From contig NZ_JACJSA010000002.1 in assembly GCF_014697545.1 (NCBI RefSeq), forward strand, positions 372,001-436,000: a stretch of 64,000 bases of DNA, read 5' to 3'. Under the pieces are notes generated by a model. The model was not told where the DNA came from, did not search any database, and worked only from the letters and a program-made list of their open reading frames with translations. This DNA comes from Oscillatoria sp. FACHB-1407. GTDB taxonomy: Bacteria > Cyanobacteriota > Cyanobacteriia > Elainellales > Elainellaceae. Shown piece by piece: positions 16,244-25,279 of this stretch (within the stretch, counting starts at the first letter, position 1; every line of letters starts with the position of its first letter). Position numbers and translations under genes: made by a program.

Positions 16244-17080
16244 CCGATACGGCGTGCCATTGTCCCAGGGCTCGATCGCCCATCCCTGTTGCCGACACTG
16301 CTGTTCTACATCAGGTTGATGATGAGTCGCGACAAACAAAAAGATTCCGCCTTCCGTACCATCGTCTCGATTTAAAGAAGCAGCGATCGCCTCTGGTGGT
16401 TGCAGATGATAGCCATCCCAACCCAGGATGGGGTAAGTATCCCGCACGATGACCAGCGATCGCGTTGTGCCTTTGACAATGCCTGCCAGAGTGACGAAAT
16501 GCCCCACACTCCAATCAGCGGGTGACGGTTGAATAGGATTACCCTCAAGGTGGGCGATCGCATCCTTTAAACTCAACCGCGATCCCCAAAAAGACCCGGT
16601 GCGGACATTTGCCAGAGGTACGGCTTCCCAGTGGGAAAAGGAGTGGCATAAGCGCAGCAGTGTTTCAACTTGTGGGGCTGTCCAGGTTGTTTGCAGGGGG
16701 ATCAAGGCGTACCCACCAGAAGATGCCTTCAGCGTTGCCTCCATTAACCCCAAAGCCGAGGTTCCGCCTAAGGCTGGAGGGCAAGTAGGTAGGGCGATCG
16801 CATAGTCCTGCCGTGACGAGGCTCCGGGAGGCACCCACTGTTGAGGATCATCGCCAATCGGCAAAACCGAGCCTGCTAATTGCCCTAATCGAGCAGGGTC
16901 AATATCGCTCACTCCATAGGCTTTGAGGAGTATTGAAACCCAGTAGGGACCACACAGGTTATCCGGTTGCTGCCCTGCTATTTGGTGCGGTTCCATCAAC
17001 CGCAGTGATCCTGGAAGCCACTCAATCTGTTCACTAATTTGAGCCAATTTAGGGGTAATAGGTGCCAAGGAGTTCATCAA
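16229..17080 (-). CDS. Cysteine-protease-like (papain/C39-like) protein, unassigned
   Basis: The 283-residue protein has the order of landmarks seen in papain-like folds: a Cys at the head of a helix (NLCGPYW, C43), a His before a strand (VGHFVTLAG, H194) and an Asp (VRDTYP, D214). The middle includes a substrate-like or inhibitory loop rich in Gly/Ser/Pro. There is no signal peptide. I cannot name the family with confidence. The catalytic assignment is an inference from motif order. There is no ABC transporter or peptide precursor nearby that would suggest bacteriocin processing. The last four residues (KKEE) come from a repeat array. Confidence 0.55.
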   Translation of the reverse strand: MMNSLAPITPKLAQISEQIEWLPGSLRLMEPHQIAGQQPDNLCGPYWVSILLKAYGVSDIDPARLGQLAGSVLPIGDDPQQWVPPGASSRQDYAIALPTCPPALGGTSALGLMEATLKASSGGYALIPLQTTWTAPQVETLLRLCHSFSHWEAVPLANVRTGSFWGSRLSLKDAIAHLEGNPIQPSPADWSVGHFVTLAGIVKGTTRSLVIVRDTYPILGWDGYHLQPPEAIAASLNRDDGTEGGIFLFVATHHQPDVEQQCRQQGWAIEPWDNGTPYRKKEE

Positions 17081-17286
17081 AGGTTAAGAGTCGATGCATC
17101 GATTTGCGCAACAGCATCACCATCGCCTATTTACTTCGAGAAATCTACTCTGTCTACGTAAATTTGTTTTGCCGCTTCTCATCGGAACAGGTGACGGAGC
17201 GATGCCAGTTTCTCTAAAAGCGATCGCCCCTCCATAAAAGTTCATGTCAAAATTTGATAAGCTAAGCTACCACTAACCCTCTAACC

Positions 17287-17718
17287 TTGTCCGTGAAACG
17301 AATCCCATGGCTTTCCTTATCTCTATTACTGATCGCCTACAGCAGCTTTAGCTGGTTTTTATACCAATCCACCGCCACCTGGATTGTTTGGCTAATTGCG
17401 CTCAGTTTTGCATTGACCCAAGCCCTGTTACTGACTGCCTTCCTTCAGGGCTTTCGGTTTTTTGTAAAAGGCTGGTTAAAGTCAGATATTGGCTACTTTT
17501 CTGTGATTTCAATAGGGGCTTTTTCAATCGCAGCTATTCTCGTCTGGATTCATGTGTTTGAGTATGTCCTTCTGCTGATTGCCGCTGAAGTTTTGGCTCG
17601 AATGGATCTACAAAATGCTGGTTTTAACCAGTGGCAAGCGTTAGGAGTGCTAACCTTAGTCTCAATATCAGGCTTATCTGTTGGCTATACAGCGCAAGAG
17701 TTAACTTTCAATCTCTAG
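17287..17718 (+). CDS. Small polytopic membrane protein, unknown
   Basis: The 143-residue protein has four hydrophobic helices (about 7-27, 31-53, 69-93, 119-138) separated by short loops. No catalytic residues stand out. The start is TTG at 17287 or GTG at 17293; both lie just before the first helix. I do not recognise the family. Confidence 0.6.
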   Translation: MSVKRIPWLSLSLLLIAYSSFSWFLYQSTATWIVWLIALSFALTQALLLTAFLQGFRFFVKGWLKSDIGYFSVISIGAFSIAAILVWIHVFEYVLLLIAAEVLARMDLQNAGFNQWQALGVLTLVSISGLSVGYTAQELTFNL

Positions 17719-18187
17719 TGAGTTATCTCGGTTCTGGTTGACTGACAAAAGTTTTGAACCCCCTGTTATTGTGTGCTGAGGCTGGCAAATTATAACTTTG
17801 GTCAAAAAGCTTAGGACAAAGGCAATGGGGCAAACATTGATTCTAGGGAGCTTTCCGACTCGCCTCTACCCCATCGAATGGAGCAGAAGCATAAATTTGC
17901 GGTTATCCGACCAATCTCAGTCTTCAAGCAATTAAGTGCTGCATGAGCCGTTGATCTGCTCTTAGGATTGATATGCTGTCGTGAGAATTGGGTTACGTTT
18001 TTTTAAGACAAGGCTCAACCAAACCAATGGACACTGAAGAAATCGGCACACATCGCAAAGAGATTTTTGCCAATGTCGAACACACTAGGGTTAGCGTTTA
18101 ACTGTCCTTGCCCTTCAGCCTTGCTGTGGGGCAATTTTTGTTGGTTGTGTGGCTGTGTTTATTTAATACAACGCAAGAGGTAACATC
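17719..18187. other. Intergenic stretch
   Basis: No supported gene. A 24-codon frame at 18027-18101 (starting MDTEEIGTHRK) is the only candidate and has no visible ribosome site. An AAGAGG ribosome-binding site for the next gene lies near 18174-18179. Confidence 0.45.
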
Positions 18188-18499
18188 GTGAAAATTGTCT
18201 GGGAGCGAAGCGTTTACGTTGGCAATGTTCCAGTTTTCTGTACCATTTGCGGTCATCAGTCCTATCCCATTCGGAGTAAAAATCAATTGCTGCTTGCGGT
18301 GTTGTACGACAAACAGGGAGTCGTACGAGGTGAAGTCTGCCGTGACTGCGTTGCTGCTGGCTCCGAAGGCATCAAAGCACGTCTGCACGAGCGAATTGAA
18401 GCATTGCAAACCAAAATGGCAGAATTGCAACTTGTCGCTCAAGAGGACGTAGAAACTCCCACCCTGGAGCAGGAATTTCAAGTTCATCGAGGACAGTAA
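18188..18499 (+). CDS. Small zinc-ribbon-like protein
   Basis: The 103-residue protein starts at GTG (18188) after AAGAGG. It has two CxxC pairs (C18/C21 in CTIC and C51/C54 in CRDC), which should bind one zinc ion. A helical, coiled-coil-like tail follows (about 60-90: RLHERIEALQTKMAELQL). It resembles small cyanobacterial zinc-ribbon unknowns that may act in protein or nucleic-acid contacts. No function is assigned. Confidence 0.65.
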   Translation: MKIVWERSVYVGNVPVFCTICGHQSYPIRSKNQLLLAVLYDKQGVVRGEVCRDCVAAGSEGIKARLHERIEALQTKMAELQLVAQEDVETPTLEQEFQVHRGQ

Positions 18500-18557
18500 T
18501 TAGACAAAAGGGGGTAGCAGGGGAAACGAGTGGTCGGAGAAAAGATGACACGGGTCA

Positions 18558-19241
18558 TTACAAATGCCGAATCACTAACATTTGATTACCCCCTTTCTGC
18601 AATTCATACTCCACAGGGGCAATGTCTACGAAGTAATTTTGGGCTTTGAAGGAATCAATAATCGCATCCAGAAAAAGCGGACGTTTTAACATCAACGTCA
18701 CTAATGGAAAGATCCTCACTTCACGACTCACTCTCAACATTTCGGTGATGGCGTCACGGTGAAATAGCTCGTCAAAATGATCGGCATAAAGAAACAGAAA
18801 GTGAGAACACAACGCCAGGTCAAACTGCTGATCAGAGAATTCTAGTTTTGGTAACTCACCAACTTGATATCTGCCCGTTTGTTTACCTCGCTCATAATCC
18901 TCAACAAAGGTGTGAATCACCTTTACCCGGTTCCACTTCAAATCCCCCGGAGACTTGTGATACGACCAGACCCAATCATCCGGGGTGTTTCTAATTTGCT
19001 GAATGATATCTTCTAAAACTTGATTAAATCGCTCCAAGATCTCTAAACCGCTGAACTGATAGAGCGGATCAACCGAGATAACCGATTTATTGCGCTGAGT
19101 CATTTCAGCGTTGAAGCTAGCTGGGCCATCCCCCACACCGAGAATGCGGCGATCGCAATCCTCTTCCGTCAGGTTAAACATCTTGACATACTCATCCCGC
19201 GATCGCCCAAAGGGGACGACCTGTTTTAAGACCATCGTCAT
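18558..19241 (-). CDS. Class I SAM-dependent methyltransferase-like protein
   Basis: The 227-residue protein has the SAM-binding loop ILGVGDGPASF (about 33-43) and the acidic strand-2 end SVDPLY. Motif IV is FDLALCSHFLFLY and a late DE-type region is AITEMLRVSREVRIFPL. The overall pattern resembles methyltransferases of unknown substrate in cyanobacteria. The ATG at 19241 is preferred because GAGGAG lies 9 nt upstream. An ATG at 19268 lies within the 44-bp palindrome and lacks such a site. Confidence 0.7.
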   Translation of the reverse strand: MTMVLKQVVPFGRSRDEYVKMFNLTEEDCDRRILGVGDGPASFNAEMTQRNKSVISVDPLYQFSGLEILERFNQVLEDIIQQIRNTPDDWVWSYHKSPGDLKWNRVKVIHTFVEDYERGKQTGRYQVGELPKLEFSDQQFDLALCSHFLFLYADHFDELFHRDAITEMLRVSREVRIFPLVTLMLKRPLFLDAIIDSFKAQNYFVDIAPVEYELQKGGNQMLVIRHL

Positions 19242-19258
19242 CCGAACAATCTCCTCTA

Positions 19259-19302
19259 AAACCAACATAGAGACGCGATTAATCGCGTCTCTATGTTGGT
19301 TT
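19259..19302. terminator. Perfect 44-bp palindrome after acs
   Basis: The two 22-base arms are exactly complementary, centred on GATTAATC, with core GACGCGATTAATCGCGTC. It begins directly after the acs stop codon. It can act as a transcription terminator for acs, though there is no clear T-run. It belongs to a dispersed family (second, imperfect copy at 49994-50016; a degenerate one near 63650). Confidence 0.7.
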
Positions 19303-21273
19303 CTATGCTCCTTCGCGGAGTTTATCTAACACGCTGCGATCTTCTAGTGTCGAGGTGTCGCCTGCCACCTCTTCACCTGCCGCCAGCGATCGCAACAACC
19401 GCCGCATGATTTTGCCCGATCGCGTTTTGGGTAGGGCATCACTAAAGCGAATTTCCCCAGGACGGGCGATCGCCCCAATTTCCTGAACAACGTGCTTCTT
19501 CAGTTCGTTCTTCAACTCTTCTGAGGGCTTAAAGGAACCTTCGAGCGTAACAAACGCCACAATGTCGTTACCCTTCACCTCATCCGGTTTGCCGACCACA
19601 GCGGCTTCTGCCACGGCTGGATGCGACACCAGCGCAGACTCCACCTCCATCGTGCCCAGACGGTGTCCGGCAACGTTGATCACGTCATCCACACGACCCA
19701 TCACCCAGAAGTAACCATCTGCATCACACCGGGCACCATCTCCCGCAAAGTACAGGTATTGCCCATCCCGTGGAGGAATGTGCTCCCAGTAGGTGCGACG
19801 GAAGCGATCGGGGTCGCCATACACCGTCCGCATCATCCCCGGCCAGGGGTGCTTCACGGCCAGATAGCCCCCCTCATCCGCAGATACAGGATTGCCATCC
19901 AAATCGACCACCTCTGCCAAAATGCCAGGAAAGGGACGTGTGGCAGATCCAGGCTTGGTAGGAATCGCACCCGGCAGTGGGGTAATCATAATGCCCCCGG
20001 TTTCGGTTTGCCACCAGGTATCAACAATCGGGCACCGCTCACCACCAATGACGCGGTAGTACCACATCCAGGCTTCGGGGTTAATGGGTTCGCCCACGGT
20101 GCCCAATAGCCGCAGGGAGGAGAGATCACGAGCGTTTGGCAGGTGCTCACCCATCTTGATAAAGGCACGAATTGCCGTTGGAGCCGTGTAGAAGATGTTC
20201 ACTCCATGCTTCTCGATGACATCCCAGAAACAACCGGGATTTGAGGGGCGGGGTGCCCCCTCATACATCAATGTCGTGGCTCCATTCGACAGGGGGCCAT
20301 AGACAATGTAGCTGTGACCTGTGATCCAACCGACATCCGCCGTACACCAATAGACATCGTTGTCCTGGATATCAAAGATCCACTTGGTGGTCATATGGGT
20401 GTAGAGGTTGTAGCCCGCTGTGGTGTGAACCACTCCCTTAGGCTTGCCCGTACTGCCAGACGTGTAGAGAATGAACAGCATATCTTCACTGTCCATCGGT
20501 TCGGCGGGGCAATTTCCAGACACACCCTTTTGCAGGTCATGCCACCAGTGGTCGCGTCCTGGCTCCATGTGAATCGACTGGGCGGTACGCTGCACCACCA
20601 GCACATTTTCAACCGTGGGAACGACTCCCTCTGCCAGAGCTTTATCCACCTGATCCTTGAGGGGAACGATCGCATCCTTTCGCCAACCACCATCTGCCGT
20701 TACAACCAGTTTGGCTTTGCCATCGATCAGGCGATCGCGCAATGCCTCTGCACTAAATCCACCAAATACAACGGTATGGGGCGCACCGATGCGAGCACAG
20801 GCCAACATGGCGATCGCTGCTTCAGGGATCATTGGCATATAGATGCCCACCACATCTCCCTTACCGACTCCCAGTTGCTTCAGCACGTTGGCAAACTGGC
20901 AAACCTCCCGATGCAGTTGGGCATAGGTCAGGGTACGGGAATCTCCGGGCTCGCCTTCCCAAATCAACGCTGCTTTGTTGCGTCGCCAGGTAGTCAGGTG
21001 GCGATCCAGACAGTTGTAGGAAATATTAGTCTTGCCACCATCAAACCATTTAGCAAAGGGGGGTTGCCAATCCAGCACGGTGTGCCATTTCTCAAACCAG
21101 TGCAGTTCCTGAGTTGCTAAATCTGCCCAAAACTTTTGCGGATCAGCTTTTGCCCGCTCATACAACTGTTCATACTCCTCCAAACTTTTAATCCGTGCTT
21201 GCTGTGAAAAAGCGGAAGGAGGTTGAAATAAACGGTTTTCGTGAAGAATTGATTCAATCGTGGATTCTGACAT
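19303..21273 (-). CDS. acs: Acetyl-CoA synthetase (AMP-forming)
   Basis: Acs converts acetate, ATP and CoA to acetyl-CoA. With the ATG at 21273 the protein has 656 residues, the usual length. A longer in-frame frame to 21429 adds 52 unlikely residues. Visible motifs are the adenylation P-loop [15 protein letters not shown], the [13 protein letters not shown] core with the acetate-pocket Trp, the hinge region near [16 protein letters not shown], and the C-terminal [11 protein letters not shown] with the catalytic and acetylatable Lys (about 621). It is monocistronic, with a palindrome at its 3' end. Confidence 0.97.
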   Translation of the reverse strand: MSESTIESILHENRLFQPPSAFSQQARIKSLEEYEQLYERAKADPQKFWADLATQELHWFEKWHTVLDWQPPFAKWFDGGKTNISYNCLDRHLTTWRRNKAALIWEGEPGDSRTLTYAQLHREVCQFANVLKQLGVGKGDVVGIYMPMIPEAAIAMLACARIGAPHTVVFGGFSAEALRDRLIDGKAKLVVTADGGWRKDAIVPLKDQVDKALAEGVVPTVENVLVVQRTAQSIHMEPGRDHWWHDLQKGVSGNCPAEPMDSEDMLFILYTSGSTGKPKGVVHTTAGYNLYTHMTTKWIFDIQDNDVYWCTADVGWITGHSYIVYGPLSNGATTLMYEGAPRPSNPGCFWDVIEKHGVNIFYTAPTAIRAFIKMGEHLPNARDLSSLRLLGTVGEPINPEAWMWYYRVIGGERCPIVDTWWQTETGGIMITPLPGAIPTKPGSATRPFPGILAEVVDLDGNPVSADEGGYLAVKHPWPGMMRTVYGDPDRFRRTYWEHIPPRDGQYLYFAGDGARCDADGYFWVMGRVDDVINVAGHRLGTMEVESALVSHPAVAEAAVVGKPDEVKGNDIVAFVTLEGSFKPSEELKNELKKHVVQEIGAIARPGEIRFSDALPKTRSGKIMRRLLRSLAAGEEVAGDTSTLEDRSVLDKLREGA

Positions 21274-21453
21274 GGTGCTTGATTTACTTGGAGGGAAGGG
21301 AAATATATCACTGTGATTTACCCTTTCAAAACGATACTTTTTTTCATACCCCGCTTGTAGGGGATAGTATCTTTTCTTTAACTTCTGGTTAGAGTTTATA
21401 AAAACAATTCGTTTGCCATTACACTTCATCGTTTTTTGTATTCAAACACCCCA

Positions 21454-22011
21454 ATGACCACTGATCAGCAACCCCCATCAACACGCAACCGACGACTCTG
21501 GCTGATTCCGTTAGGGTGTGGTTGTGGCTGTGCAGGTTTAATAACAGCCATTATTTTGGTGAGTGTTTTTGGGATTTCCTCCTTGTTTCAAGGGTTGTTG
21601 AAATCCTCTGGAGCCTATCAGACCTATCAAATGGCATCTGAGCGACTCAAAACCAATCCGGCAGCGATCGCCGCTTTGGGTGAACCCGTTTCCCCAGGGT
21701 GGGTGAGCAATGTCAAAACCAACGAAACTCCTACCGATGGTGTAACCTGTCTGCGGTTTGGCGTGAATGGGTCTAGAACGAGTGGAACAGCGTATGTGGA
21801 AGCCGAGAAGGTTAGAGGAGCCTGGAATTACTACCACTTCACGCTAAACGTGAATGGTCAACCTGAACCTATAGTGCTCGTCAAACCTCCCGCCGATCGC
21901 CCCCCGTCGCTCTGTCCCGACTTCGATACAGAAACAGACCCTTCTTTGCCTCCTATCGCCCCTTCGACTGACAGCGTTCGCAATAATGCGCCGATCGCCC
22001 CGCTAACTTGA
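21454..22011 (+). CDS. Coa1/Tim21-like single-span protein
   Basis: The 185-residue protein has a short cytoplasmic start, then CGCGCAG followed by one membrane span (about 20-42). The following domain contains KTNPAAIAALGEPVSPGW and GTAYVEAEKVRGAWNYYHFTLNVNG. This pattern is that of the cytochrome-oxidase-assembly Coa1 domain, common in bacteria on small membrane proteins of unknown role. The ATG at 21454 is preferred over an upstream TTG. Its 3' end overlaps mutM by 59 bp tail to tail. Confidence 0.7.
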   Translation: MTTDQQPPSTRNRRLWLIPLGCGCGCAGLITAIILVSVFGISSLFQGLLKSSGAYQTYQMASERLKTNPAAIAALGEPVSPGWVSNVKTNETPTDGVTCLRFGVNGSRTSGTAYVEAEKVRGAWNYYHFTLNVNGQPEPIVLVKPPADRPPSLCPDFDTETDPSLPPIAPSTDSVRNNAPIAPLT

Positions 22012-22876
22012 TGCGAAGAATCGGAGTCTCACACACGCGGCAGGGTTCTCCTTCGCGATCGTAGACCCACGCTACATGACCGTAATTGCCGTTAATTCCT
22101 TCGACATCGCGAAAATCGCTGAAAGTGGTTCCCCGTGACGCGATCGCCGTTTGCAGCACTTGTAGAATAGCCGCGTGGAGTTTTTGAATATGGCGGGGTT
22201 TCAGCTGGCTACACAGCGTTTTGGGTTGAATGCCACTGAGAAACAACGCCTCATCCGCATAAATGTTGCCAATGCCTGCCACAATCGTCTGATCGAGTAG
22301 GGCATTCTTGATGGGGCGATCGCGCCCCTTGAGTTGTTGCGTGAAGTAATTTACCGAAAAAGCCGCCGACAATGGCTCTGGCCCCAATCGCGCCAAGCCC
22401 AACATCACCTGATTGGGCGTCAACTCTGGCGGTATCCACCACATTTGCCCGAACGTGCGCTGATCGACAAAGCGCAATTCCTGATCGTTCTCAAAAAACA
22501 GACGCACACGACAATGCTTTTGCAATGGAGATGTCTGAGACAGCCACAACAGTTGTCCCGTCATCCGCAAATGCGCCCCCAACCAGCCACCAGAGGAGTG
22601 GGTTGAAGCGGGGTCGAATTGATCCCCCCTACCCCCCTTCATAAGGGGGGTGCTGTTTAATGAGGCTTCAGCAGGCACTAACTCCGCCAGCAGATACTTC
22701 CCACGACGATGCCACTGGGCGATCGCTGTACCTTTCACTCCCTCCAAAAAGTCCACTAAAGAAATCGGGTGGGCAATGGTGCGATCGAGCAACACATCCC
22801 CACCCTGAATGGTTTGACCGAGGGTGACTTGGTTTAAACCGCGTCGAACAGTCTCAACCTCAGGTAATTCGGGCAC
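21953..22876 (-). CDS. mutM: Formamidopyrimidine-DNA glycosylase
   Basis: MutM (Fpg) excises 8-oxoguanine and other oxidised purines and nicks the abasic site. The 307-residue protein has the catalytic N-terminus PELPEV (P2, E3), K60 in the RRGKYLL strand, the helix-two-turn-helix region (NALLDQTIVAGIGNIYADEALF) and a C-terminal zinc finger with Cys 279, 282, 299 and 302. About 20 extra residues (about 70-95, STPLMKGGRGDQFDP) lie between two core strands and are encoded by a CCCCCC/GGGGGG palindromic repeat. It lies upstream of Coa1-like and downstream of psaE. Confidence 0.96.
   Translation of the reverse strand: MPELPEVETVRRGLNQVTLGQTIQGGDVLLDRTIAHPISLVDFLEGVKGTAIAQWHRRGKYLLAELVPAEASLNSTPLMKGGRGDQFDPASTHSSGGWLGAHLRMTGQLLWLSQTSPLQKHCRVRLFFENDQELRFVDQRTFGQMWWIPPELTPNQVMLGLARLGPEPLSAAFSVNYFTQQLKGRDRPIKNALLDQTIVAGIGNIYADEALFLSGIQPKTLCSQLKPRHIQKLHAAILQVLQTAIASRGTTFSDFRDVEGINGNYGHVAWVYDREGEPCRVCETPILRIKLAGRSAHYCERCQSKGR
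22631..22651. repeat. CCCCCCTT-CAT-AAGGGGGG palindrome inside mutM
   Basis: The unit ACCCCCCTT (22631-22639), CAT, AAGGGGGGT (22643-22651) is a perfect hairpin, preceded by another CCCCCC block at 22624-22629. It is in frame and adds residues of the type STPLMKGG to MutM. Confidence 0.8.
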
Positions 22877-22921
22877 AACTTAAAACAATAAAGATCTTCT
22901 ACAAATTTAGATCTTTTCACG

Positions 22922-22945
22922 AAAAAGGGTGAGTGCTGAGCACCC
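22922..22945 (-). terminator. Probable terminator of psaE
   Basis: On the minus strand GGGTG, a 9-nt loop and CACCC are followed by TTTTTC, 38 bp after the psaE stop codon. Confidence 0.6.
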
Positions 22946-22982
22946 ACCCACTTCAATCTGAAAGAGATCTGAAGAACAAACC

Positions 22983-23348
22983 TTAGCGAGATTCCGTTCC
23001 CTGGTTAGGTGAACCTTCTTTTGCAGTGGTGTCTACACCGGGTGCTTCTGCTTCGGCACCAGGTCTAGTATCCTGCTTGATGGCTCCCTGACCAGTTCTA
23101 CGAGTCATAGGCTCAACTGTAGTTTGCTTCCCGCCTGAAGGGGTTTTCTTGGCGGTAGGTGCGCCAACTTCTTCCACTTCAGCCAACGAAAAATTGTTGG
23201 TATTAACGCCTGCGTAATTAACTTTGTCAAAACGAACGATAACGGGGTACTTGATGCCGCTTTGATCGATAGAAGCGACCGTGCCCACATCCTTAAACCA
23301 ATAGGACTCTTTACGGAGAATCCGAACTTTGGAACCGCGTTGAACCAT
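22983..23348 (-). CDS. psaE: Photosystem I reaction-centre subunit IV (PsaE) with a C-terminal extension
   Basis: PsaE is a small SH3-like subunit on the stromal face of photosystem I that helps dock ferredoxin and flavodoxin and supports cyclic electron flow. Residues 1 to about 66 are an almost textbook Psa[36 protein letters not shown] and [13 protein letters not shown]. Usual PsaE proteins end near 70-76 residues. This one continues for about 50 residues that are polar, Pro/Gly/Thr-rich and probably disordered ([26 protein letters not shown]). A GGAAAGGA ribosome site precedes the ATG, and a hairpin terminator follows. Confidence 0.95.
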   Translation of the reverse strand: MVQRGSKVRILRKESYWFKDVGTVASIDQSGIKYPVIVRFDKVNYAGVNTNNFSLAEVEEVGAPTAKKTPSGGKQTTVEPMTRRTGQGAIKQDTRPGAEAEAPGVDTTAKEGSPNQGTESR

Positions 23349-23484
23349 GAGTGTTTTCCTTTCCGGTTATTAAGCTTGAACTCATAACGGTATGTGTTAC
23401 CCAGAGTACTACTCAAGATGGACAATTTATTTATCTTCAGCTTTAAGTTTTATTGCTGATTGTGACCATCTTGATCAAGCTTTA

Positions 23485-24108
23485 TCAATACTTTTGCGGC
23501 TCCACCCAACGCACACGAACGAAGTGAACTGGGCGACCCCAGCGATCGCGACTGGTGCTGATCTCTTCAATTGCCAGGTTAAACGGGATAGAAGTCGTAA
23601 CATATTGTTGCACGATCGCCCCCACATCCGGAGCCAGTTGCGCCCCCGCGATCGCTGCCATACCCAACCCTGCCAACTGCTCGATTGGGCCTTTGGGAAT
23701 CAACCAGGTAATGCCCAACGCCAATCCGGCAGTTAACAGCACCCCCACTGACAAATTTGTGCCACAACGGGGGTGTACTGCCAGATCCCATTCCCCATGC
23801 GTCAACCGTCTCAAGGCAACATAAACGGCTCGATGTAGCTCTGCTGAATCCACTGCACCATAAAGATAAAATCCCTGATCGGTTGACATACCTCCTAACA
23901 AGCGACTGGCAACAGCAGTCTGTGTAGAAGGCGATTCACCCAATACCCAAACGGTCGCGTGCTCTAACGCATGAACCTGACGCAGCATCAGCATTTCTTT
24001 CAGACCAGGGATAAAACTGAGTTGCTGAAGTAGCTCGGTATCTTGGGTAAGGTGGGGCGAAAAATCCAATGGAAATGAATTGGATTGGGCGTTGGTGGAA
24101 GAAACCAT
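23485..24108 (-). CDS. DUF6391-like cyanobacterial protein
   Basis: The 207-residue protein contains the conserved stretch QVHALEHATVWVL (about 44-56), where two His and a Glu could form a metal site. It then has RLLGGMSTDQGFYLYG, HPRCGTN and a hydrophobic Gly-rich segment (about 118-160) that may span the membrane twice. I associate this pattern with a cyanobacterial family of unknown function, DUF6391, from memory. The function is unknown. It lies upstream of psaE on the same strand with a 136-bp gap. Confidence 0.6.
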   Translation of the reverse strand: MVSSTNAQSNSFPLDFSPHLTQDTELLQQLSFIPGLKEMLMLRQVHALEHATVWVLGESPSTQTAVASRLLGGMSTDQGFYLYGAVDSAELHRAVYVALRRLTHGEWDLAVHPRCGTNLSVGVLLTAGLALGITWLIPKGPIEQLAGLGMAAIAGAQLAPDVGAIVQQYVTTSIPFNLAIEEISTSRDRWGRPVHFVRVRWVEPQKY

Positions 24109-24225
24109 AACACCACTCCTATGACGAAGCTAAAGGTCGAATATCAAAGGGCAAATCGTTCCTTCAACTCTAGCGAAGCTCTAGAACGGTGACTACTTTG
24201 TCACAATTATTTTTCATACTGAAAT

Positions 24226-24248
24226 GGGCAGATGTTAAACACCTGCCC
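24226..24248 (-). terminator. Hairpin terminator after the PilP-like gene
   Basis: GGGCAGATGT (24226-24235) and ACACCTGCCC (24239-24248) form a 10-bp stem with one G-U pair and a TAA loop. It lies 40 bp beyond the stop codon of the lipoprotein gene. Confidence 0.6.
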
Positions 24249-24287
24249 ACCTCTACGGAAGATTGAATGATGTTAATAGAGTAACCT

Positions 24288-25043
24288 CTATTGGCGAGAC
24301 GAGGCGATCGCCGCCGCCGCAGGAACGCCAGGCTCAGTTGGTGCTCCGCCTGACCCAACAGAGGTTAAGACCTCAATCCCATTCTCCTCAAAAACGACTA
24401 CAGGCTCAGCCTGATTCATGTCAATTCGTTTCACCAAAATCTGACCATTTGACAGATATTGACCCGCTCTGACATAGCGACTGGTCGGTTCGTTAGGTGC
24501 CTTGACGATAGCGTGTACAGTATTGCCAATCTGCACTACTCCAGTCACCTGTACTGCTCGTGCCAGGTCAGCCTGAGGTGGAGGCGGAACAAAATTTTCA
24601 GGCTCTAGCTGAGACGGTGGAAGTGCTCCAGTCCCTGAAGTATCCGGTGCTGGAGGTGCTGCTGGGGCTTGAGGCACCGATGGGGCTTGTGCGGTAGTTG
24701 TACCAGTGCGTTCGATAACTGGAGTCGTTGGCAGCAACGCAAATGGATCGGGACGGTTGCGCTGAATACTCCGAAGACGCTGATCCGGGTCAGTAGAGCT
24801 GATCAAATCCGGAGGAAGAGTGCCTGCCGGAGCAGCAGGTGAAGCCGTTGCTGTAGGTTGTGTGATTGGAGTGCCTGCCGGAGCCTGTGCCACTGGCGAC
24901 GGTGCTCCCGGAGCAGGACTGGCAGGAATCGGAGTCCCCGTGGGAGGTTGCCCAACCGATGGATCAGCAGGTGGAGAGCCTCCACATCCCCCAAGCCATA
25001 GGGCGAATATTCCTGCTGTTGCAAACAACGAAACGTGACGCAT
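24288..25043 (-). CDS. PilP-like lipoprotein
   Basis: The protein (251 residues from the ATG at 25043) starts with a lipoprotein signal ending in the lipobox LGGC (LFATAGIFALWLGGC). A Pro/Ala/Thr-rich linker covers about 20-160. It contains a DPFALLP segment like those in PilP and GspC. The C-terminal domain (about 160-235: VTGVVQIGNTVHAIV, YVRAGQYLSNGQILVKRID, VVVFEENGIEV) looks like the PilP beta-domain that meets the secretin. PilP links the inner-membrane PilMNO platform to the outer-membrane secretin of type IV pili. No other pil gene is nearby, so this is a moderate call. Confidence 0.65.
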   Translation of the reverse strand: MRHVSLFATAGIFALWLGGCGGSPPADPSVGQPPTGTPIPASPAPGAPSPVAQAPAGTPITQPTATASPAAPAGTLPPDLISSTDPDQRLRSIQRNRPDPFALLPTTPVIERTGTTTAQAPSVPQAPAAPPAPDTSGTGALPPSQLEPENFVPPPPQADLARAVQVTGVVQIGNTVHAIVKAPNEPTSRYVRAGQYLSNGQILVKRIDMNQAEPVVVFEENGIEVLTSVGSGGAPTEPGVPAAAAIASSRQ

Positions 25044-25279
25044 AACCAGTCCCCCCCACAAACATATAGCTATAGAATAATCCAGATCCGTACAAATGAT
25101 CTTAGGAGACTTACGGAATCCACATATCATAACTGATACTGGTTGACAATACACACATATTTAGTGTCGCAAATGTAAATTCTTCATAGATGATGGCAGG
25201 AGCGAAGCCTTCGTTAGAGATTGTAGTTGGGCTACCAAACTTGTTTACCGAATATTTCGCCTGTACACAAGTAATAGTT

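Noticed and set aside
18027-18101. 24-codon frame MDTEEIGTHRK...
   Set aside because: Too short, without a ribosome site or known family; kept only as a note in the gap entry.
20314-21120. 268-codon plus-strand frame opposite acs
   Set aside because: It is the antisense shadow of a clearly functional acs gene.
23485-25043. Type IV pilus operon around the PilP-like gene
   Set aside because: No pilM, pilN, pilO or pilQ is adjacent, and the neighbours are unrelated, so only a PilP-like lipoprotein is claimed.
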